From assembly GCA_003612525.1 (NCBI GenBank), contig RAZD01000012.1, positions 1 to 64,000 on the forward strand: 64,000 nt of DNA, written 5' to 3'. The position numbers and the translations under genes were made by a program. Within the stretch, counting starts at the first letter, position 1; the number at the start of each line of letters is the position of its first letter. This document shows, piece by piece, positions 7,255 through 17,421 of this stretch. Under the pieces are notes generated by a model. The model worked only from the letters and a program-made list of their open reading frames with translations, searched no databases and was not told the origin of the DNA. This DNA is from a bacterium C-53. GTDB lineage: Bacteria > Bacillota > Clostridia > Lachnospirales > Lachnospiraceae.

Positions 7255-8136
7255 TTAATTGCAATTTCCACATCCGCCATGATGTGTATCGCCTTCCTGC
7301 AGCTTGAGAAGCGCCCTTCCCTCTTCTGTCTTATACTGTTGCTGACGCTTCATCGCCTGGTCAAAATCAACGAGATGTCCATCAAATTCCGGTCCGTCCA
7401 CACATGCAAATTTTACTTCACTGCCTACCATAAGACGACATGCACCGCACATGCCTGTTCCATCCACCATAATCGGGTTCATGGAAACAACTGTAGGAAT
7501 ATTCAGCTCTTTCGTTAAAAGAGAAACAAACTTCATCATAATCATAGGGCCGATCGCAATGCACACATCATACACTTTTCCCTCATTTTGCACAAGATCC
7601 TTGATTACTTCCGTAACCATGCCTTTCCTCTGATAAGAGCCGTCATCTGTCGTTATGTAAAGATTGCCGGCCACCGCTTTCATTTCCTCCTCCAGAATCA
7701 GTAAGTCCTTATTCTTAGCCCCTACAATAACATCCGCCGCCACACCGCGCTCGTGCAGCCATTTCACCTGAGGATAAACAGGCGCAGTACCGACACCACC
7801 TGCCACAAAAAGGATCCGTTTCTTTTTCAGTGAATCCAGATCTTCATCAATCAGTTCGGAGGCACAGCCAAGTGGACCTACAAAATCACTGAAAGAATCT
7901 CCTGTCTTCAATTCTGCCATTTTTTTCGTAGAGGCGCCTACCGTCTGAAATACAATTGTAATCGTTCCTGCTTCCCGGTCATAATCACAAATGGTAAGAG
8001 GAATTCTCTCCCCCTTCTCGTCCATCTTTACAATCACAAACTGCCCCGGTTCACAATGTCTTGCCACACGGGGCGCTTCCACATCCATGAGATAAATATT
8101 TTCTGCCGGATTCTCTGCTTTCAATATCTTATACAT
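7255..8136 (-). CDS. nfnA: NADH-dependent reduced ferredoxin:NADP+ oxidoreductase, small subunit (FNR-like)
   Basis: The 293-residue protein has an FNR-type FAD domain (EPGQFVIVKMDEKGERIPLT), an NAD-binding domain (ILFVAGGVGTAPVYPQ) and a C-terminal [2Fe-2S] loop (MCGACRLMVG with KFACVDGP), as in PyrK/NfnA/SudB proteins. It ends Gly-Gly-Cys-Gly-Asn-Cys-Asn, an unusual short Cys/His tail. It is the first gene of the nfnAB pair; a start with GGAGAATATTT before the ATG is clear. The promoter region is shared divergently with xpt. Confidence 0.9.
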   Translation of the reverse strand: MYKILKAENPAENIYLMDVEAPRVARHCEPGQFVIVKMDEKGERIPLTICDYDREAGTITIVFQTVGASTKKMAELKTGDSFSDFVGPLGCASELIDEDLDSLKKKRILFVAGGVGTAPVYPQVKWLHERGVAADVIVGAKNKDLLILEEEMKAVAGNLYITTDDGSYQRKGMVTEVIKDLVQNEGKVYDVCIAIGPMIMMKFVSLLTKELNIPTVVSMNPIMVDGTGMCGACRLMVGSEVKFACVDGPEFDGHLVDFDQAMKRQQQYKTEEGRALLKLQEGDTHHGGCGNCN

Positions 8137-8181
8137 AAATATTCTCCTATCTGATCGGATTTATCAAACATTATCTTAAAT

Positions 8182-8210
8182 ATAATAATTCAATTGTAGA
8201 AAAAACGCAA
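8182..8210 (-). promoter_or_regulatory. Probable nfnA promoter
   Basis: Minus strand: TTGCGT, a 17-bp spacer, then TATTAT, about 45 bp before the nfnA start. It lies within 10 bp of the xpt -10 box on the other strand, so the two promoters overlap. Confidence 0.5.
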
Positions 8211-8219
8211 GACTTAGTG

Positions 8220-8225
8220 TATAAT
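8220..8225 (+). promoter_or_regulatory. Probable xpt -10 box
   Basis: A perfect TATAAT; the best -35 candidate (TTGTAG at 8194) is 20 bp away, so the -35 is weak. Transcription from here would begin near 8232, only a few bases before the ATG at 8239, which argues for the downstream TTG start of xpt. No purine riboswitch is visible in this short leader. Confidence 0.5.
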
Positions 8226-8277
8226 CAAAAGTAGCATAATGTCAGGAATCAGCATGACAAAGAATGGGGTGAAAAAA

Positions 8278-8862
8278 TTGCAGTTACTAAAAGATAAGAT
8301 TCTGGCAGAAGGAAACGCAATTAATGAGGACATTTTAAAGGTAGACGGTTTTATCAATCATCAGGTAGATCCTGAGTTAATGGAAGAAATTGCAAAAGAA
8401 TTCGCAGAACATTTTAAAGATAAAGGCATCACAAAGGTTGTAACAATTGAAAGTTCCGGTATTGCTCCGGCAGTTTTTACAGCCAGAGAACTTGGTGTCC
8501 CGATGGTTATTTTCAAAAAACAGCCTTCCAAAGTATTAAACGACGATCTGTATCAGACAGTCGTAACCTCTTTTACAAAAGGTACTTCGTACGAGCTTAC
8601 ACTTTCTAAGAAATTCATCGATGCTTCCGATCATGTACTTATTATCGATGATTTCCTGGCAAATGGCGAAGCCGCAACCGGGGCAATCCGTCTTTTACGC
8701 ATGGCACATGCAACAGTTGCAGGAATCGGAATTCTGATTGAAAAATCTTTCCAGCCAGGACGTGCAAAGCTTGTGGAATCCGGCATCGAAGTTTATTCTC
8801 TTGCACGTATCAATAAACTTGGAACTGATTTTATATCTTTTATTGATGACGAACCAACATAA
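8278..8862 (+). CDS. xpt: Xanthine phosphoribosyltransferase
   Basis: It converts xanthine and PRPP to XMP in purine salvage. The 195-residue protein follows B. subtilis Xpt closely: [15 protein letters not shown], then [20 protein letters not shown], and the PRPP loop [16 protein letters not shown], then EKSFQPGR. I chose the TTG at 8278, which has GGGGTG about 8 bases upstream and gives the family's N-terminus ((M)[14 protein letters not shown]); the upstream ATG at 8239 would add 13 residues not found in relatives. The gene is monocistronic and ends at a strong terminator. Confidence 0.93.
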   Translation: MQLLKDKILAEGNAINEDILKVDGFINHQVDPELMEEIAKEFAEHFKDKGITKVVTIESSGIAPAVFTARELGVPMVIFKKQPSKVLNDDLYQTVVTSFTKGTSYELTLSKKFIDASDHVLIIDDFLANGEAATGAIRLLRMAHATVAGIGILIEKSFQPGRAKLVESGIEVYSLARINKLGTDFISFIDDEPT

Positions 8863-8872
8863 TTTTTATAAA

Positions 8873-8903
8873 AAATCCTGAGCAGAATCTCCGCTCAGGA
8901 TTT
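8873..8903. terminator. Bidirectional terminator between xpt and the repeat-protein gene
   Basis: An 11-bp stem (AAATCCTGAGC / GCTCAGGATTT) has a 9-nt loop and T-runs on both strands. It serves xpt on the plus strand and the convergent 29-residue-repeat gene on the minus strand. Confidence 0.9.
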
Positions 8904-8938
8904 TTCTCTTTCAAATCAAAAAATTGAATGATACATGA

Positions 8939-9907
8939 TTAATCAATATTGATTGCCTTACCCTCTTCAAGCGCTGCTCTTCTTGCCGCCCATCTTGCTG
9001 CTTCCTCAGCCTTAACTGCCGCTTCTCTTTCAGATGCTGCTGTCTTTCCCGAATCAGCATTTACAAGTCTGTCTGCCTGAAGCTGTAATGCAAGCGCTGC
9101 ATTTGCATCCTGTACTGCCTTAAGCGCTGCCTGAAGTTCTGCTGCGTTTGCTTCTCTTCCCGCCTGAAGCTGTAATGCAAGCGCCGCATTTGCATCCTGT
9201 ACTGCCTTAAGCGCTTCCTGAAGCTCCGCTACATTTGCTTCTCTTCCCGCCTGAAGCTGCGCTCCGAGCGCTACATTTGCATCCTGAGCAGCTTTAAGCG
9301 CCGCCTGATAAACCTCCACATTCACTACCCTGTCTGCCTGAAGCTGTGCACTAAGCGCTACATTTGCATCCTGCACTGCCTTAAGCGCTGCCTGAAGCTC
9401 CGCTACGTTTGCTTCTCTTCCCGCCTGAAGCTGTGCACCAAGCGCTACATTCGCATCCTGCACTGCCTTAAGCGCTGCCTGATATGCTTCCACGTCTGCG
9501 CTTCTTCCTGCCTGAAGCTCCGCTGCAAGCGCTACATTCGCATCCTGCACTGCTTTAAGCGCCGCCTGATATGCTTCTACATTCACTGCCCTTCCTGCCT
9601 GGAGTTCTGCTGCGAGCGCTGTATTTGCCGCCTGAAGAGCGGAAAGCGCTGCCTGAGCCGGCTCAAGCGCTGCAATTCTTCCTGCCTGTTCAGCTTCACT
9701 CTTCTGCATCTGAGCATCCTGGAATGCCTTAAGCGCTTCCTGATACACTGCATATTCCACATCCCTTACCGCCTGCTCATCCTTACCCTTCTGAACCTGT
9801 GCCGCATGAAACTCATCAATTGGAGCCGCATCTACATTCAATGCACCAAACACACCTGCTGCAAAAGCTACACATGCCAATAATCCTACTACTTTTGTTT
9901 TCATCAT
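8939..9907 (-). CDS. Secreted protein built of ten 29-residue Ala/Gln-rich repeats
   Basis: I do not recognise a named family. Residues 1-32 form a signal peptide (hydrophobic core GLLACVAFAAGVFGAL, likely cleavage after VDAA). The remaining 290 residues divide exactly into ten units of 29 (for example VQDANVALGAQLQAGREANV plus AELQAALKA). Units 1-2 match the repeats of the neighbour at 10065-10568; units 3-9 are very alike at DNA level (87-bp period); unit 10 is divergent and charged. The 29-residue period suits long coiled-coil helices. The start has a perfect AGGAGG site. It is probably exported and fibrous; function unknown. The repeat DNA may change copy number. Confidence 0.8.
   Translation of the reverse strand: MMKTKVVGLLACVAFAAGVFGALNVDAAPIDEFHAAQVQKGKDEQAVRDVEYAVYQEALKAFQDAQMQKSEAEQAGRIAALEPAQAALSALQAANTALAAELQAGRAVNVEAYQAALKAVQDANVALAAELQAGRSADVEAYQAALKAVQDANVALGAQLQAGREANVAELQAALKAVQDANVALSAQLQADRVVNVEVYQAALKAAQDANVALGAQLQAGREANVAELQEALKAVQDANAALALQLQAGREANAAELQAALKAVQDANAALALQLQADRLVNADSGKTAASEREAAVKAEEAARWAARRAALEEGKAINID
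9060..9645. repeat. 87-bp tandem coding repeats
   Basis: About seven near-identical 87-bp units with phrases such as GCATCCTGCACTGCCTTAAG recurring each period. They encode units 3-9 of the protein above. This is a coding repeat, not CRISPR: there are no unique spacers. Confidence 0.85.
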
Positions 9908-10064
9908 TAGTTCCTCCTTAAATTTCCTTTTTTATACTAATTAATATTGATGATGCATATTAATATCATGCATCTACTAACTAATATCTGAACCTTAAAT
10001 CCGGGGAGGGGTGTTATACTGAGTCAGACGTAAAGCTATCCTCACCCGCTTCTTGCAACGGAGC

Positions 10065-10568
10065 CTATTTTTCTGTTTCCACTGCCTGAGGCACTGCTGC
10101 TTCCTGGGCTGCATTTACGCTCTGTTCCTTACCAGCTGCTTGTGCTGCTTTCATTTCATCCACTTTTGCGCGTGCCGCCGCCGCCTCTTCCGCCGCTTTT
10201 GCCGCTGCTAAAGCTATTTTCTCCTCAATCTCCGTAAGAGCCGCCGCACGCTCCTCTTCCCCTTTCAGGATCTGCGACTCATAAAAAACATTCAAAGATT
10301 CCTGATATGCTGCAACTTCCGCTTCCCGTGCTGCCTGTTCTTCTATACCCTTTTGAATCTGTGACGCCTGAAAATCAGCCAACGCCTCCTGATAGAGTAT
10401 ATATTCGCGCTCTCTTGCCGCCTGTTCCTCTCTTGCCTTCTGAATCTGTGACACATAAAAATCCTCAAGCGCCGATGCATGAATGCCGCAGACTCCGATT
10501 ACGCCAAATGCCATAATTACACATGCCATAACCACAATCCATCGCATCCCCAATTTTGCTTTCAACAT
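10065..10568 (-). CDS. Secreted paralogue with 29-residue charged repeats
   Basis: The 167-residue protein has an N-terminal signal segment (WIVVMACVIMAFGVIGVCG) followed from residue 37 by three 29-residue units of the form F-x-x-S-Q-I-Q-K-x-x-E-E-Q-A-A-R-E and then Y-Q-E-x-L. A fourth Ala/Lys/Glu-rich unit and a short tail complete it. The units match units 1-2 of the gene immediately downstream (FHAAQVQKGKDEQAVRDVEY), so the two are paralogues from a tandem duplication. The start is preceded by GGAGGTATTTCAA. Function unknown; helical, probably extracellular. Confidence 0.8.
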   Translation of the reverse strand: MLKAKLGMRWIVVMACVIMAFGVIGVCGIHASALEDFYVSQIQKAREEQAAREREYILYQEALADFQASQIQKGIEEQAAREAEVAAYQESLNVFYESQILKGEEERAAALTEIEEKIALAAAKAAEEAAAARAKVDEMKAAQAAGKEQSVNAAQEAAVPQAVETEK

Positions 10569-10626
10569 TTGAAATACCTCCTTCCATAATTTATCATCCA
10601 GTTGTTGTCAACATTATATCATAGTA

Positions 10627-12015
10627 TTACAACGATTGAAACACCAAATTTCCCTCTGAATCCCTATTTACAGTGCAAATTGTAAAATCAAATGCATTTA
10701 CCCCATAAATTTGACCTGTTTTTTCCATTTCTCCTCCTTTTGGAAGGAAATACTCTTCCACCAGATAATAATAATTCTCTCCTTTCCCGGCCGCGAGACC
10801 GCACCGGTATTTATACTGTCCATTCAGCTCCGGAACATTACCATCCGCATCCAATATCTTTCCGCCCACAGCAAGTGTGGCCGCAACATAATTCGCAGCT
10901 ACCTGAGAAGTACACGCACCGTTAAAATCAAGATGGTATACCGCCGTAACCACCGAACTGTAGATCTTATTGTTTTTTGAATATGCAACAAATTTAAAAC
11001 GACTGCCATTTAATGGCATAGGCAGAGGCCCTTCATAGCGTTCTGAATGATTTGTCGGCTCTGTTCCGTCTGTTGTGTAAAAAACTTCACATTCATCCGG
11101 AACCGTAACCGTGATTAATTCAGGGAGATGATAGTTCCCGTCTATAGGCGTGACAACCGGTTCCTCCGGCTTCGGAAGTTCGACCTCATAGATCTTTGAT
11201 ATGCTTTCACTCAGGATTCCTTTCTCATTGGCGAAAACTGCACGTACAATATTATTGCCCGGATTTAAAGTAATCGGAGCGCTGTATTTATAACTGTCAG
11301 TCCCCGGTTCGCTTCCGTCAAGCGTATAATAAATGGTTCCTTTCTGCTCCGCCTTCAGCCGAATCTTCAGGCGCTCATGATAAGTCCCTTCTTTCGCACT
11401 GAACTCTGGCGGAAACGCCAGATAATGGCTGAATTCCTCATATATATCATCATTGCGGCAGGCCCCTATTAAACGATTAATGGAAGTATAATCCCCTGTT
11501 TTTTCATAAAGACTTATTGCCCCGACATAGGCATCCCTGCAGTCAGGCACAGTATCAATAATTTTAAGATATTCATCAAGCGCACTTTCCTCCTCGCCCA
11601 ATCCCTGATAAGATCTGGCAGCCTGGAGCTGTGCTTCAACAGAACCGCTGTGTTTTTCAAGCGCTTTGTTAAAATAGGAAAGCGCCTGTCCGTATTTCCC
11701 TTCATTAAATGCACGCATCCCCTTTTTGTAATACGTTCCATACGATGTGTTTATACTGACCATGATAAAAACACCAAACGCTGCTGCAATTGCAAACACT
11801 GCTGCAACAACAAATACTACTTTCGGAAATCCTTTCTTAACCGTCGTTTCATCTACTCCATGTATCACATCATCTACTGCAATGGCAGCCAGTGTCTCAT
11901 CCATTCTTGCCTCAATTTCCGGTTCAAAATTAGGCACCATCTGAACCGGCTTGCCGCACCCTTCACAGTAGAGCATTCCTTCTTTTAATTCTTTCTGACA
12001 GTACTTGCATTTCAT
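10627..12015 (-). CDS. Zinc ribbon - membrane anchor - TPR - chitobiase-like domain protein
   Basis: The 462-residue protein has an N-terminal zinc ribbon (CKYC at 3-6, CEGC at 17-20), a single membrane helix (about 66-88), and TPR-like helices (about 95-170: YYKKGMRAFNEGKYGQALSY). Two Ig-like CHB_HEX_C_1 repeats follow (GTIYYTLDGSEPGTDSYKYS; CEVFYTTDGTEPTNHSERYE). A unique C-terminal domain of about 95 residues ends it. The cytosolic ribbon and the extracellular TPR/Ig part imply a type II membrane protein. The role is unknown; the fold suggests binding of wall glycans. It follows fhs by 18 bp and is probably cotranscribed. Confidence 0.8.
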   Translation of the reverse strand: MKCKYCQKELKEGMLYCEGCGKPVQMVPNFEPEIEARMDETLAAIAVDDVIHGVDETTVKKGFPKVVFVVAAVFAIAAAFGVFIMVSINTSYGTYYKKGMRAFNEGKYGQALSYFNKALEKHSGSVEAQLQAARSYQGLGEEESALDEYLKIIDTVPDCRDAYVGAISLYEKTGDYTSINRLIGACRNDDIYEEFSHYLAFPPEFSAKEGTYHERLKIRLKAEQKGTIYYTLDGSEPGTDSYKYSAPITLNPGNNIVRAVFANEKGILSESISKIYEVELPKPEEPVVTPIDGNYHLPELITVTVPDECEVFYTTDGTEPTNHSERYEGPLPMPLNGSRFKFVAYSKNNKIYSSVVTAVYHLDFNGACTSQVAANYVAATLAVGGKILDADGNVPELNGQYKYRCGLAAGKGENYYYLVEEYFLPKGGEMEKTGQIYGVNAFDFTICTVNRDSEGNLVFQSL

Positions 12016-12033
12016 AACTTTGCATCCTCAGCT

Positions 12034-13704
12034 CTAAAATAATCCTGTTATCTTACCGCTTTCATCCACATCAATCCCAAATGCCGCAGGATTCTTTGAC
12101 AACCCTGGCATTGTGACAATATTCCCTGTCAACGCCACGATAAATCCGGCTCCCGCCGATACATAAGCATCTCTGACAGAAATCTCGAATCCGTCCGGCC
12201 TCCCCAAAAGCGCAGGATTATCCGACAGAGAGTACTGTGTCTTTGCCATACATACAGGAAGGTTTCCAAATCCAAGCATTGTCAGATTTTCAAGTGTTTT
12301 CAACGCATCCGTACTGAAATTCACACATTTTGCCCCATAAATTTCTTTTGCAACCGTCTCAATTTTTTCCCTCAAAGGAAGCTCATCTTTATACAGAAGC
12401 CGAAATTCACTTTTCTTCCTGTCTATGATCTCCATTACTTTATCGGCAAGCGCTACGCCGCCTTCACCGCCCTTTTCCCATACCTGTGAAAGAGCAAATT
12501 CGCAGCCCCGTTCTTTACAGAATTCTTCTATGAAGGCTGTTTCCTCCTCCGTATCCGCTGAAAAAGCATTGAGCGCTACAACTACAGGGACGCCAAACTT
12601 CTGGATGTTTTCAATATGTTTTGCAAGATTTCCGATTCCTCTTTTCACCGCCTCGAGATTCCCCTGATTCAGGTCCTCTTTTGCCACGCCTCCGTTGTAT
12701 TTCAAAGCACGGATGGTTACGACCAGGACTGCCGCATCCGGTTTCAGCCCTGCCTGGCGGCATTTAATATTAAAGAACTTCTCAGCGCCCAAATCAGCTC
12801 CAAAACCGGCCTCAGTGATGACATAATCAGCCATTTTCAGAGCGGCTTTCGTCGCCCGGACCGAATTACAACCATGTGCAATATTGGCAAATGGCCCCCC
12901 ATGCACAAGTGCAGGGGTATGTTCAAGCGTCTGTATCATATTGGGCTTCAATGCATCTTTTAAAAGCGCTGCCATTGAACCCACCGCTCTGATATCCTCT
13001 GCCGTTACAGGATTTCCGTCATAATCATAGGCAACAACCATACGCCCAAGACGTTTCTTTAAATCTTCCATATCGTCCGCAAGGCAAAGAACCGCCATAA
13101 TTTCGGAAGCTACCGTAATTACAAAATGATCCTCTCTTACGACACCGTCAATCTTTCTTCCAAGCCCTACCACAATATTGCGAAGAACTCTGTCATTTAC
13201 GTCAAGACACCTCTTCAATACAATCTGGCATGGGTCAATCCGTTTCTCATTCCCCTGCTGTATATGGTTGTCAAGGAGTGCGGCACATAGATTATTCGCA
13301 CTTGTAACTGCATGAAAATCACCGGTAAAGTGCAGATTCAAATCCTCCATCGGAACTACCTGCGCATATCCGCCTCCCGCTGCTCCGCCTTTAATTCCAA
13401 AACAGGGGCCAAGAGAAGGCTCTCTGAGTGCAACGATTGCCTTCTTATTTCGTTTGCCGAATGCCTGACCCAGTCCGACCGTCACCGTTGTCTTCCCCTC
13501 ACCGGCAGGCGTAGGATTCACTGCTGTCACAAGAATCAGTTTTCCATCTGGTCTGCCCTTCAGTTCCTCCAAATAATCATCCGTAAGCTTCGCCTTGTAC
13601 TTACCGTATAAATCCAGCTTATCTTCCTCAATCCCAAGCAATCCTGCCACTTCTCTGATTGGAATCATCTCTGCCGCCTGCGCAATTTCAATATCTGTCA
13701 TCAT
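12034..13704 (-). CDS. fhs: Formate-tetrahydrofolate ligase
   Basis: ATP-dependent ligation of formate to tetrahydrofolate gives 10-formyl-THF, feeding purine synthesis and the methyl branch of the Wood-Ljungdahl pathway. The 556-residue protein has the P-loop [20 protein letters not shown] and the signatures [20 protein letters not shown] and [10 protein letters not shown]. Length matches the family (about 555-560). Other pathway genes are not in this window, so acetogenesis cannot be inferred from it. Confidence 0.97.
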   Translation of the reverse strand: MMTDIEIAQAAEMIPIREVAGLLGIEEDKLDLYGKYKAKLTDDYLEELKGRPDGKLILVTAVNPTPAGEGKTTVTVGLGQAFGKRNKKAIVALREPSLGPCFGIKGGAAGGGYAQVVPMEDLNLHFTGDFHAVTSANNLCAALLDNHIQQGNEKRIDPCQIVLKRCLDVNDRVLRNIVVGLGRKIDGVVREDHFVITVASEIMAVLCLADDMEDLKKRLGRMVVAYDYDGNPVTAEDIRAVGSMAALLKDALKPNMIQTLEHTPALVHGGPFANIAHGCNSVRATKAALKMADYVITEAGFGADLGAEKFFNIKCRQAGLKPDAAVLVVTIRALKYNGGVAKEDLNQGNLEAVKRGIGNLAKHIENIQKFGVPVVVALNAFSADTEEETAFIEEFCKERGCEFALSQVWEKGGEGGVALADKVMEIIDRKKSEFRLLYKDELPLREKIETVAKEIYGAKCVNFSTDALKTLENLTMLGFGNLPVCMAKTQYSLSDNPALLGRPDGFEISVRDAYVSAGAGFIVALTGNIVTMPGLSKNPAAFGIDVDESGKITGLF

Positions 13705-13756
13705 GCATTTTCCTCTCTGACCAAACCAAGTCCTGTTGCTGCCTCATTCTACATAT

Positions 13757-16423
13757 TTACATATATTCCTCTATGTACTGCTCAAATTGTTCCGGGCTCA
13801 TTAATACTTTTCTCGGCTTTGTTCCCTCTTCCTCGCCGACTACGCCGGCGTCTGCAAGCTGGTCCATAATCCGCGCCGCCCGGTTAAACCCGATCTTGAA
13901 TACTCTCTGAAGCATTCCAATTGAAGCTTTGTCCTTTTCAATAATGAATTTAGCAGCCTCAATGAAATAGGCATCCCTGTCGTTTCCAGCACCGCCATCT
14001 GCACCGCCGCCCGATAACGTTCCCGCATTTGCTATTTTCTCTTCCACCTCCGAACTGTAACCTTCTCCTGCACATTCATTTTTCAGGAAGTCAACAATAT
14101 CCTGAACCTCCTTATCCGACACAAAAGCGCCCTGTACTCTGGCAGGTTTCGTATACCCCTGCGGGTAAAACAGCATATCTCCCTTTCCAAGAAGCTTTTC
14201 CGCTCCGTTCATATCAAGTATGGTGCGGCTGTCTACGCCGCTGCTCACGCTGAACGCTATACGGCTCGGCATATTTGCCTTAATCAATCCGGTAATAACG
14301 TCAACGGACGGACGCTGTGTCGCTATGATCAGGTGAATTCCCGCTGCACGCGCAAGCTGTGCCAGACGGCAGATTGAACCTTCCACTTCTCCTGGAGCAA
14401 CCATCATCAGATCTGCAAGTTCATCTACAATAATCACAATCTGAGGAAGTTTTGCAGGGCGCTCCATACCATCGGGAAGTTTCATATCTTCTATCTTTTT
14501 GTTGTATCCTTTTAAATCACGCACATTATATTCTGCAAATTTTTTATAGCGGTCGTCCATCTCATTCACACCCCAGTGGAGCGCCGCCGCCGCTTTTTTC
14601 GGATCCGTCACAACCGGAACCATCAAATGCGGAATTCCATTATAGACACTAAGTTCCACTACCTTAGGATCTACCATAATCAACTTGACGTCTTCCGGAG
14701 AAGCCTTGTATAAAATGCTCATAATCAATGTATTGATACAAACCGACTTTCCTGAACCGGTCGCACCTGCTATCAGAAGATGAGGCATTTTTGCGATATC
14801 AGTGATAACCACTTCTCCGCTGATGTCTTTTCCAACCGCAAACGCAAGATTTGAAGAAAACTGTCCAAACTTTTCATTATCAATCAGCTCCCGGAACATT
14901 ACCGTAGCATTCTGTTTATTCGGAACCTCAATGCCAATTGCCGCTTTTCCCGGAATCGGGGCCTCAATTCGGATATCTGTTGCCGCAAGATTTAATTTAA
15001 TGTCATCGGAAAGATTTACAATTTTGCTTACTTTCACACCCTGTTCCGGCTGCATTTCGTATCTCGTCACCGTCGGTCCCTGGCTGATCTCCGTCATTGT
15101 AACTTTCACACCAAAATTTGCAAGCGTCTGCTGAAGCTTCATTGCCGTCTCCTGAAGCTCCTTTTTTGAACCGGAGTTGTTCGTCTGCCCGGGTATCAGA
15201 AGATCCACCGGAGGAAATACGTATTCTTTTGATGCTCTTTTGGAAGTCTCTGGCTCTGGCAAGGACGGCGCTTCTGCCGCCCGCACATCCCCCGGCAATG
15301 CGGCAGCTTCCGCTATATCGTCCGGCTTCTTTTTCTCGAACGCCACAACATTATCAGCCCTGTTCTCTTTCTTCTCACTTAATCCCTCTCCACGGAATGT
15401 GACATTATGCATCGGGAAGACCTCAGGTTCTGCCTGAATCGGAACAATCTCAGGCTCCTTCCGCCTCTCAAGCTCTTCCTGCATGTCCTTTTGAATCTCT
15501 TCCGGTTTTGGAAGCTCATATTCCGGCTCTACGATCGCATCTTCCGCAAATGTATCCGCCATCCTGATCTGAATGTTTTCAAAATCAAAATCCTGTGGCG
15601 TCAAATCCTCCATCGTAATTTCACGGAGTTCATCCGACTCTGTAAAATCCGGTTTTGATATCGTTGTATCCGGCACAACTCCGCTTACTTTTTTATTCAT
15701 CCGGAGTTCTTTTGCTTTCTCTTTCGCTTTTTCCTTCTCTTCTTTCTCACGCAGTACCCGCTCTTTTTCACGCTCTTTTAAACGTTCCTCCCGAAGTTCA
15801 CGCCGTCTTGCGGAATCCTCCCTTGAACGTTCGATTGCTTTTGCGCCTCCTTTTTTCACGCCGCCGATAAATGATTTCTCCGTAATGAGAACGAGACAGA
15901 TAATGGTAAGGACAATCAGAATCAGATAAGTCCCCGCACTTCCGATCGCGCCATGCAGAAATCCGGCAAGCACACCTCCAACCAATCCACCGCCTTTATG
16001 GAATTCTCTTGCATAACTGAAAGGTGACGATAAACCTTTTGCCTCAAAATCTTTTAAGCTGATCATCTGACAGAATATACAGATTACGATAAACTGAGCG
16101 GCGATCGCCCATATTTTTACAGTTGCAATCAGGCTCCCTCTGTTCGCAATCACAAAACAGACTCCCAGAAAAAGAAGAACCGGGGCCACATATGCCATAA
16201 CTCCGAAAATTCCAAACAAAATATCGCTTACCATCTCTCCAAATGAACCGATCAAATGGAAATTACTTAAAACAAGCAGAATGGAAAATGCCATCAGAAG
16301 AAGCAGAATCACCTCATCCCACAAGCCGTTCTCGTTCACATCCGCTTTCTTCACTGTCTTTGCCGAAGAAGTTTTTCTTCCTGCCGACGTCTTTTTATTT
16401 GTACGCTTCTTAGTTGCCGCCAT
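13757..16423 (-). CDS. ftsK: DNA translocase FtsK/SpoIIIE
   Basis: The protein pumps chromosomal DNA at the septum (sporulation and division). It is 888 residues from the ATG that gives [11 protein letters not shown], preceded by GGAG; the in-frame GTG four codons upstream is less likely. It has four N-terminal membrane helices (about 35-175), a long charged linker ([20 protein letters not shown]), and a motor with Walker [15 protein letters not shown] and Walker [16 protein letters not shown]-terminal gamma winged helix ([20 protein letters not shown]) completes it. The tepA gene two genes upstream matches the B. subtilis tepA-spoIIIE neighbourhood, which favours the SpoIIIE ortholog. Confidence 0.95.
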   Translation of the reverse strand: MAATKKRTNKKTSAGRKTSSAKTVKKADVNENGLWDEVILLLLMAFSILLVLSNFHLIGSFGEMVSDILFGIFGVMAYVAPVLLFLGVCFVIANRGSLIATVKIWAIAAQFIVICIFCQMISLKDFEAKGLSSPFSYAREFHKGGGLVGGVLAGFLHGAIGSAGTYLILIVLTIICLVLITEKSFIGGVKKGGAKAIERSREDSARRRELREERLKEREKERVLREKEEKEKAKEKAKELRMNKKVSGVVPDTTISKPDFTESDELREITMEDLTPQDFDFENIQIRMADTFAEDAIVEPEYELPKPEEIQKDMQEELERRKEPEIVPIQAEPEVFPMHNVTFRGEGLSEKKENRADNVVAFEKKKPDDIAEAAALPGDVRAAEAPSLPEPETSKRASKEYVFPPVDLLIPGQTNNSGSKKELQETAMKLQQTLANFGVKVTMTEISQGPTVTRYEMQPEQGVKVSKIVNLSDDIKLNLAATDIRIEAPIPGKAAIGIEVPNKQNATVMFRELIDNEKFGQFSSNLAFAVGKDISGEVVITDIAKMPHLLIAGATGSGKSVCINTLIMSILYKASPEDVKLIMVDPKVVELSVYNGIPHLMVPVVTDPKKAAAALHWGVNEMDDRYKKFAEYNVRDLKGYNKKIEDMKLPDGMERPAKLPQIVIIVDELADLMMVAPGEVEGSICRLAQLARAAGIHLIIATQRPSVDVITGLIKANMPSRIAFSVSSGVDSRTILDMNGAEKLLGKGDMLFYPQGYTKPARVQGAFVSDKEVQDIVDFLKNECAGEGYSSEVEEKIANAGTLSGGGADGGAGNDRDAYFIEAAKFIIEKDKASIGMLQRVFKIGFNRAARIMDQLADAGVVGEEEGTKPRKVLMSPEQFEQYIEEYM

Positions 16424-16466
16424 TAAGATACACACTCCTACTTTAGTAAATCAATCCCAAACCGTC

Positions 16467-17348
16467 TTACGAAAGGAAAAAATGTCCACAAATTGCAAGT
16501 GCCCCTGCCGCAAAACAGTAAATTGAAAAAATTTTAAATTTTTTGCCTCTCACTACAACCAGCATGGTTTTAATACAGATATAGCCGACAATTGCCGCGA
16601 CCGCCATACCAGCCGCATAATGAATGACTTCATTATTCTTTAAAGTGAGTTCTCCAATATCCTTCATCTCAAGAACAGCCGCTCCCAAAATTGCTGGTAT
16701 TGACATAATAAACGAATATTTTACCGCAAACTTCTTATCAAATCCACAAAGAAGACATGCCGTGATTGTGGTTCCTGAACGTGAAAGCCCCGGAAGCGTA
16801 GCAACCCCCTGCGCAACCCCCACACTGAATGCATCAAGATATCTCGTATCCTTTGGCGTCTTTTTCCCACTGCCGCAGTAATCCGCAATCATCAGAAGGC
16901 AGGCTGTTATAATCAGACAAATGCCAGGAACAATCAGTCCTGCGCCCGCTTCCTCAATCAAATCTTTTCCCAGTACCCCTAATATGCCTGTCGGAATTGT
17001 CGATACAATAATCAGCATCACAAACTTTCTATACGCATTTTTCATCACTTTACGGTACATCTTTGCATCATTTTTTGAGAAAAGATTTCCGAAAAAAATT
17101 CCTGCATTGGAAATAAGATCAATTAAGATTCCAAAACCTTCCACAATCATTTTCCAAATGTCTTTATAATATGCCACAAATATGGCAATCAAGGTCCCTA
17201 TATGTAACAGGATGTCAAAAAGCATCCCTGTTTCCGTATTGATATGAAATATATTCTTAAATATGGCAAGATGCCCGGAACTGCTTACGGGAAGAAATTC
17301 CGTAAGCCCCTGAAGCAGTCCCATCAAAACCGCCTGAAGCAATGTCAT
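16467..17348 (-). CDS. uppP: Undecaprenyl-diphosphatase (BacA/UppP)
   Basis: This integral membrane phosphatase recycles undecaprenyl diphosphate for peptidoglycan synthesis; extra copies give bacitracin resistance. The 293-residue protein shows the catalytic E-(x)3-VSSSGH region (GLTEFLPVSSSGHLAIF) and the PGLSRSGTT motif, and about eight membrane helices. It sits between tepA and ftsK on the same strand. Confidence 0.95.
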   Translation of the reverse strand: MTLLQAVLMGLLQGLTEFLPVSSSGHLAIFKNIFHINTETGMLFDILLHIGTLIAIFVAYYKDIWKMIVEGFGILIDLISNAGIFFGNLFSKNDAKMYRKVMKNAYRKFVMLIIVSTIPTGILGVLGKDLIEEAGAGLIVPGICLIITACLLMIADYCGSGKKTPKDTRYLDAFSVGVAQGVATLPGLSRSGTTITACLLCGFDKKFAVKYSFIMSIPAILGAAVLEMKDIGELTLKNNEVIHYAAGMAVAAIVGYICIKTMLVVVRGKKFKIFSIYCFAAGALAICGHFFLS

Positions 17349-17421
17349 AGCAAAATACCAGCCTTTCCTAACTTCTCCTTATACAAATGCTGTAACAGTA
17401 TACCACAAATCGTGTTTCTTG

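Noticed and set aside
8137-8277. Purine riboswitch before xpt
   Set aside because: Too little transcribed leader and no purine-aptamer conserved core.
9060-9645. Regular array that might look like CRISPR
   Set aside because: The period is 87 bp with no unique spacers, and all units are in one open reading frame.
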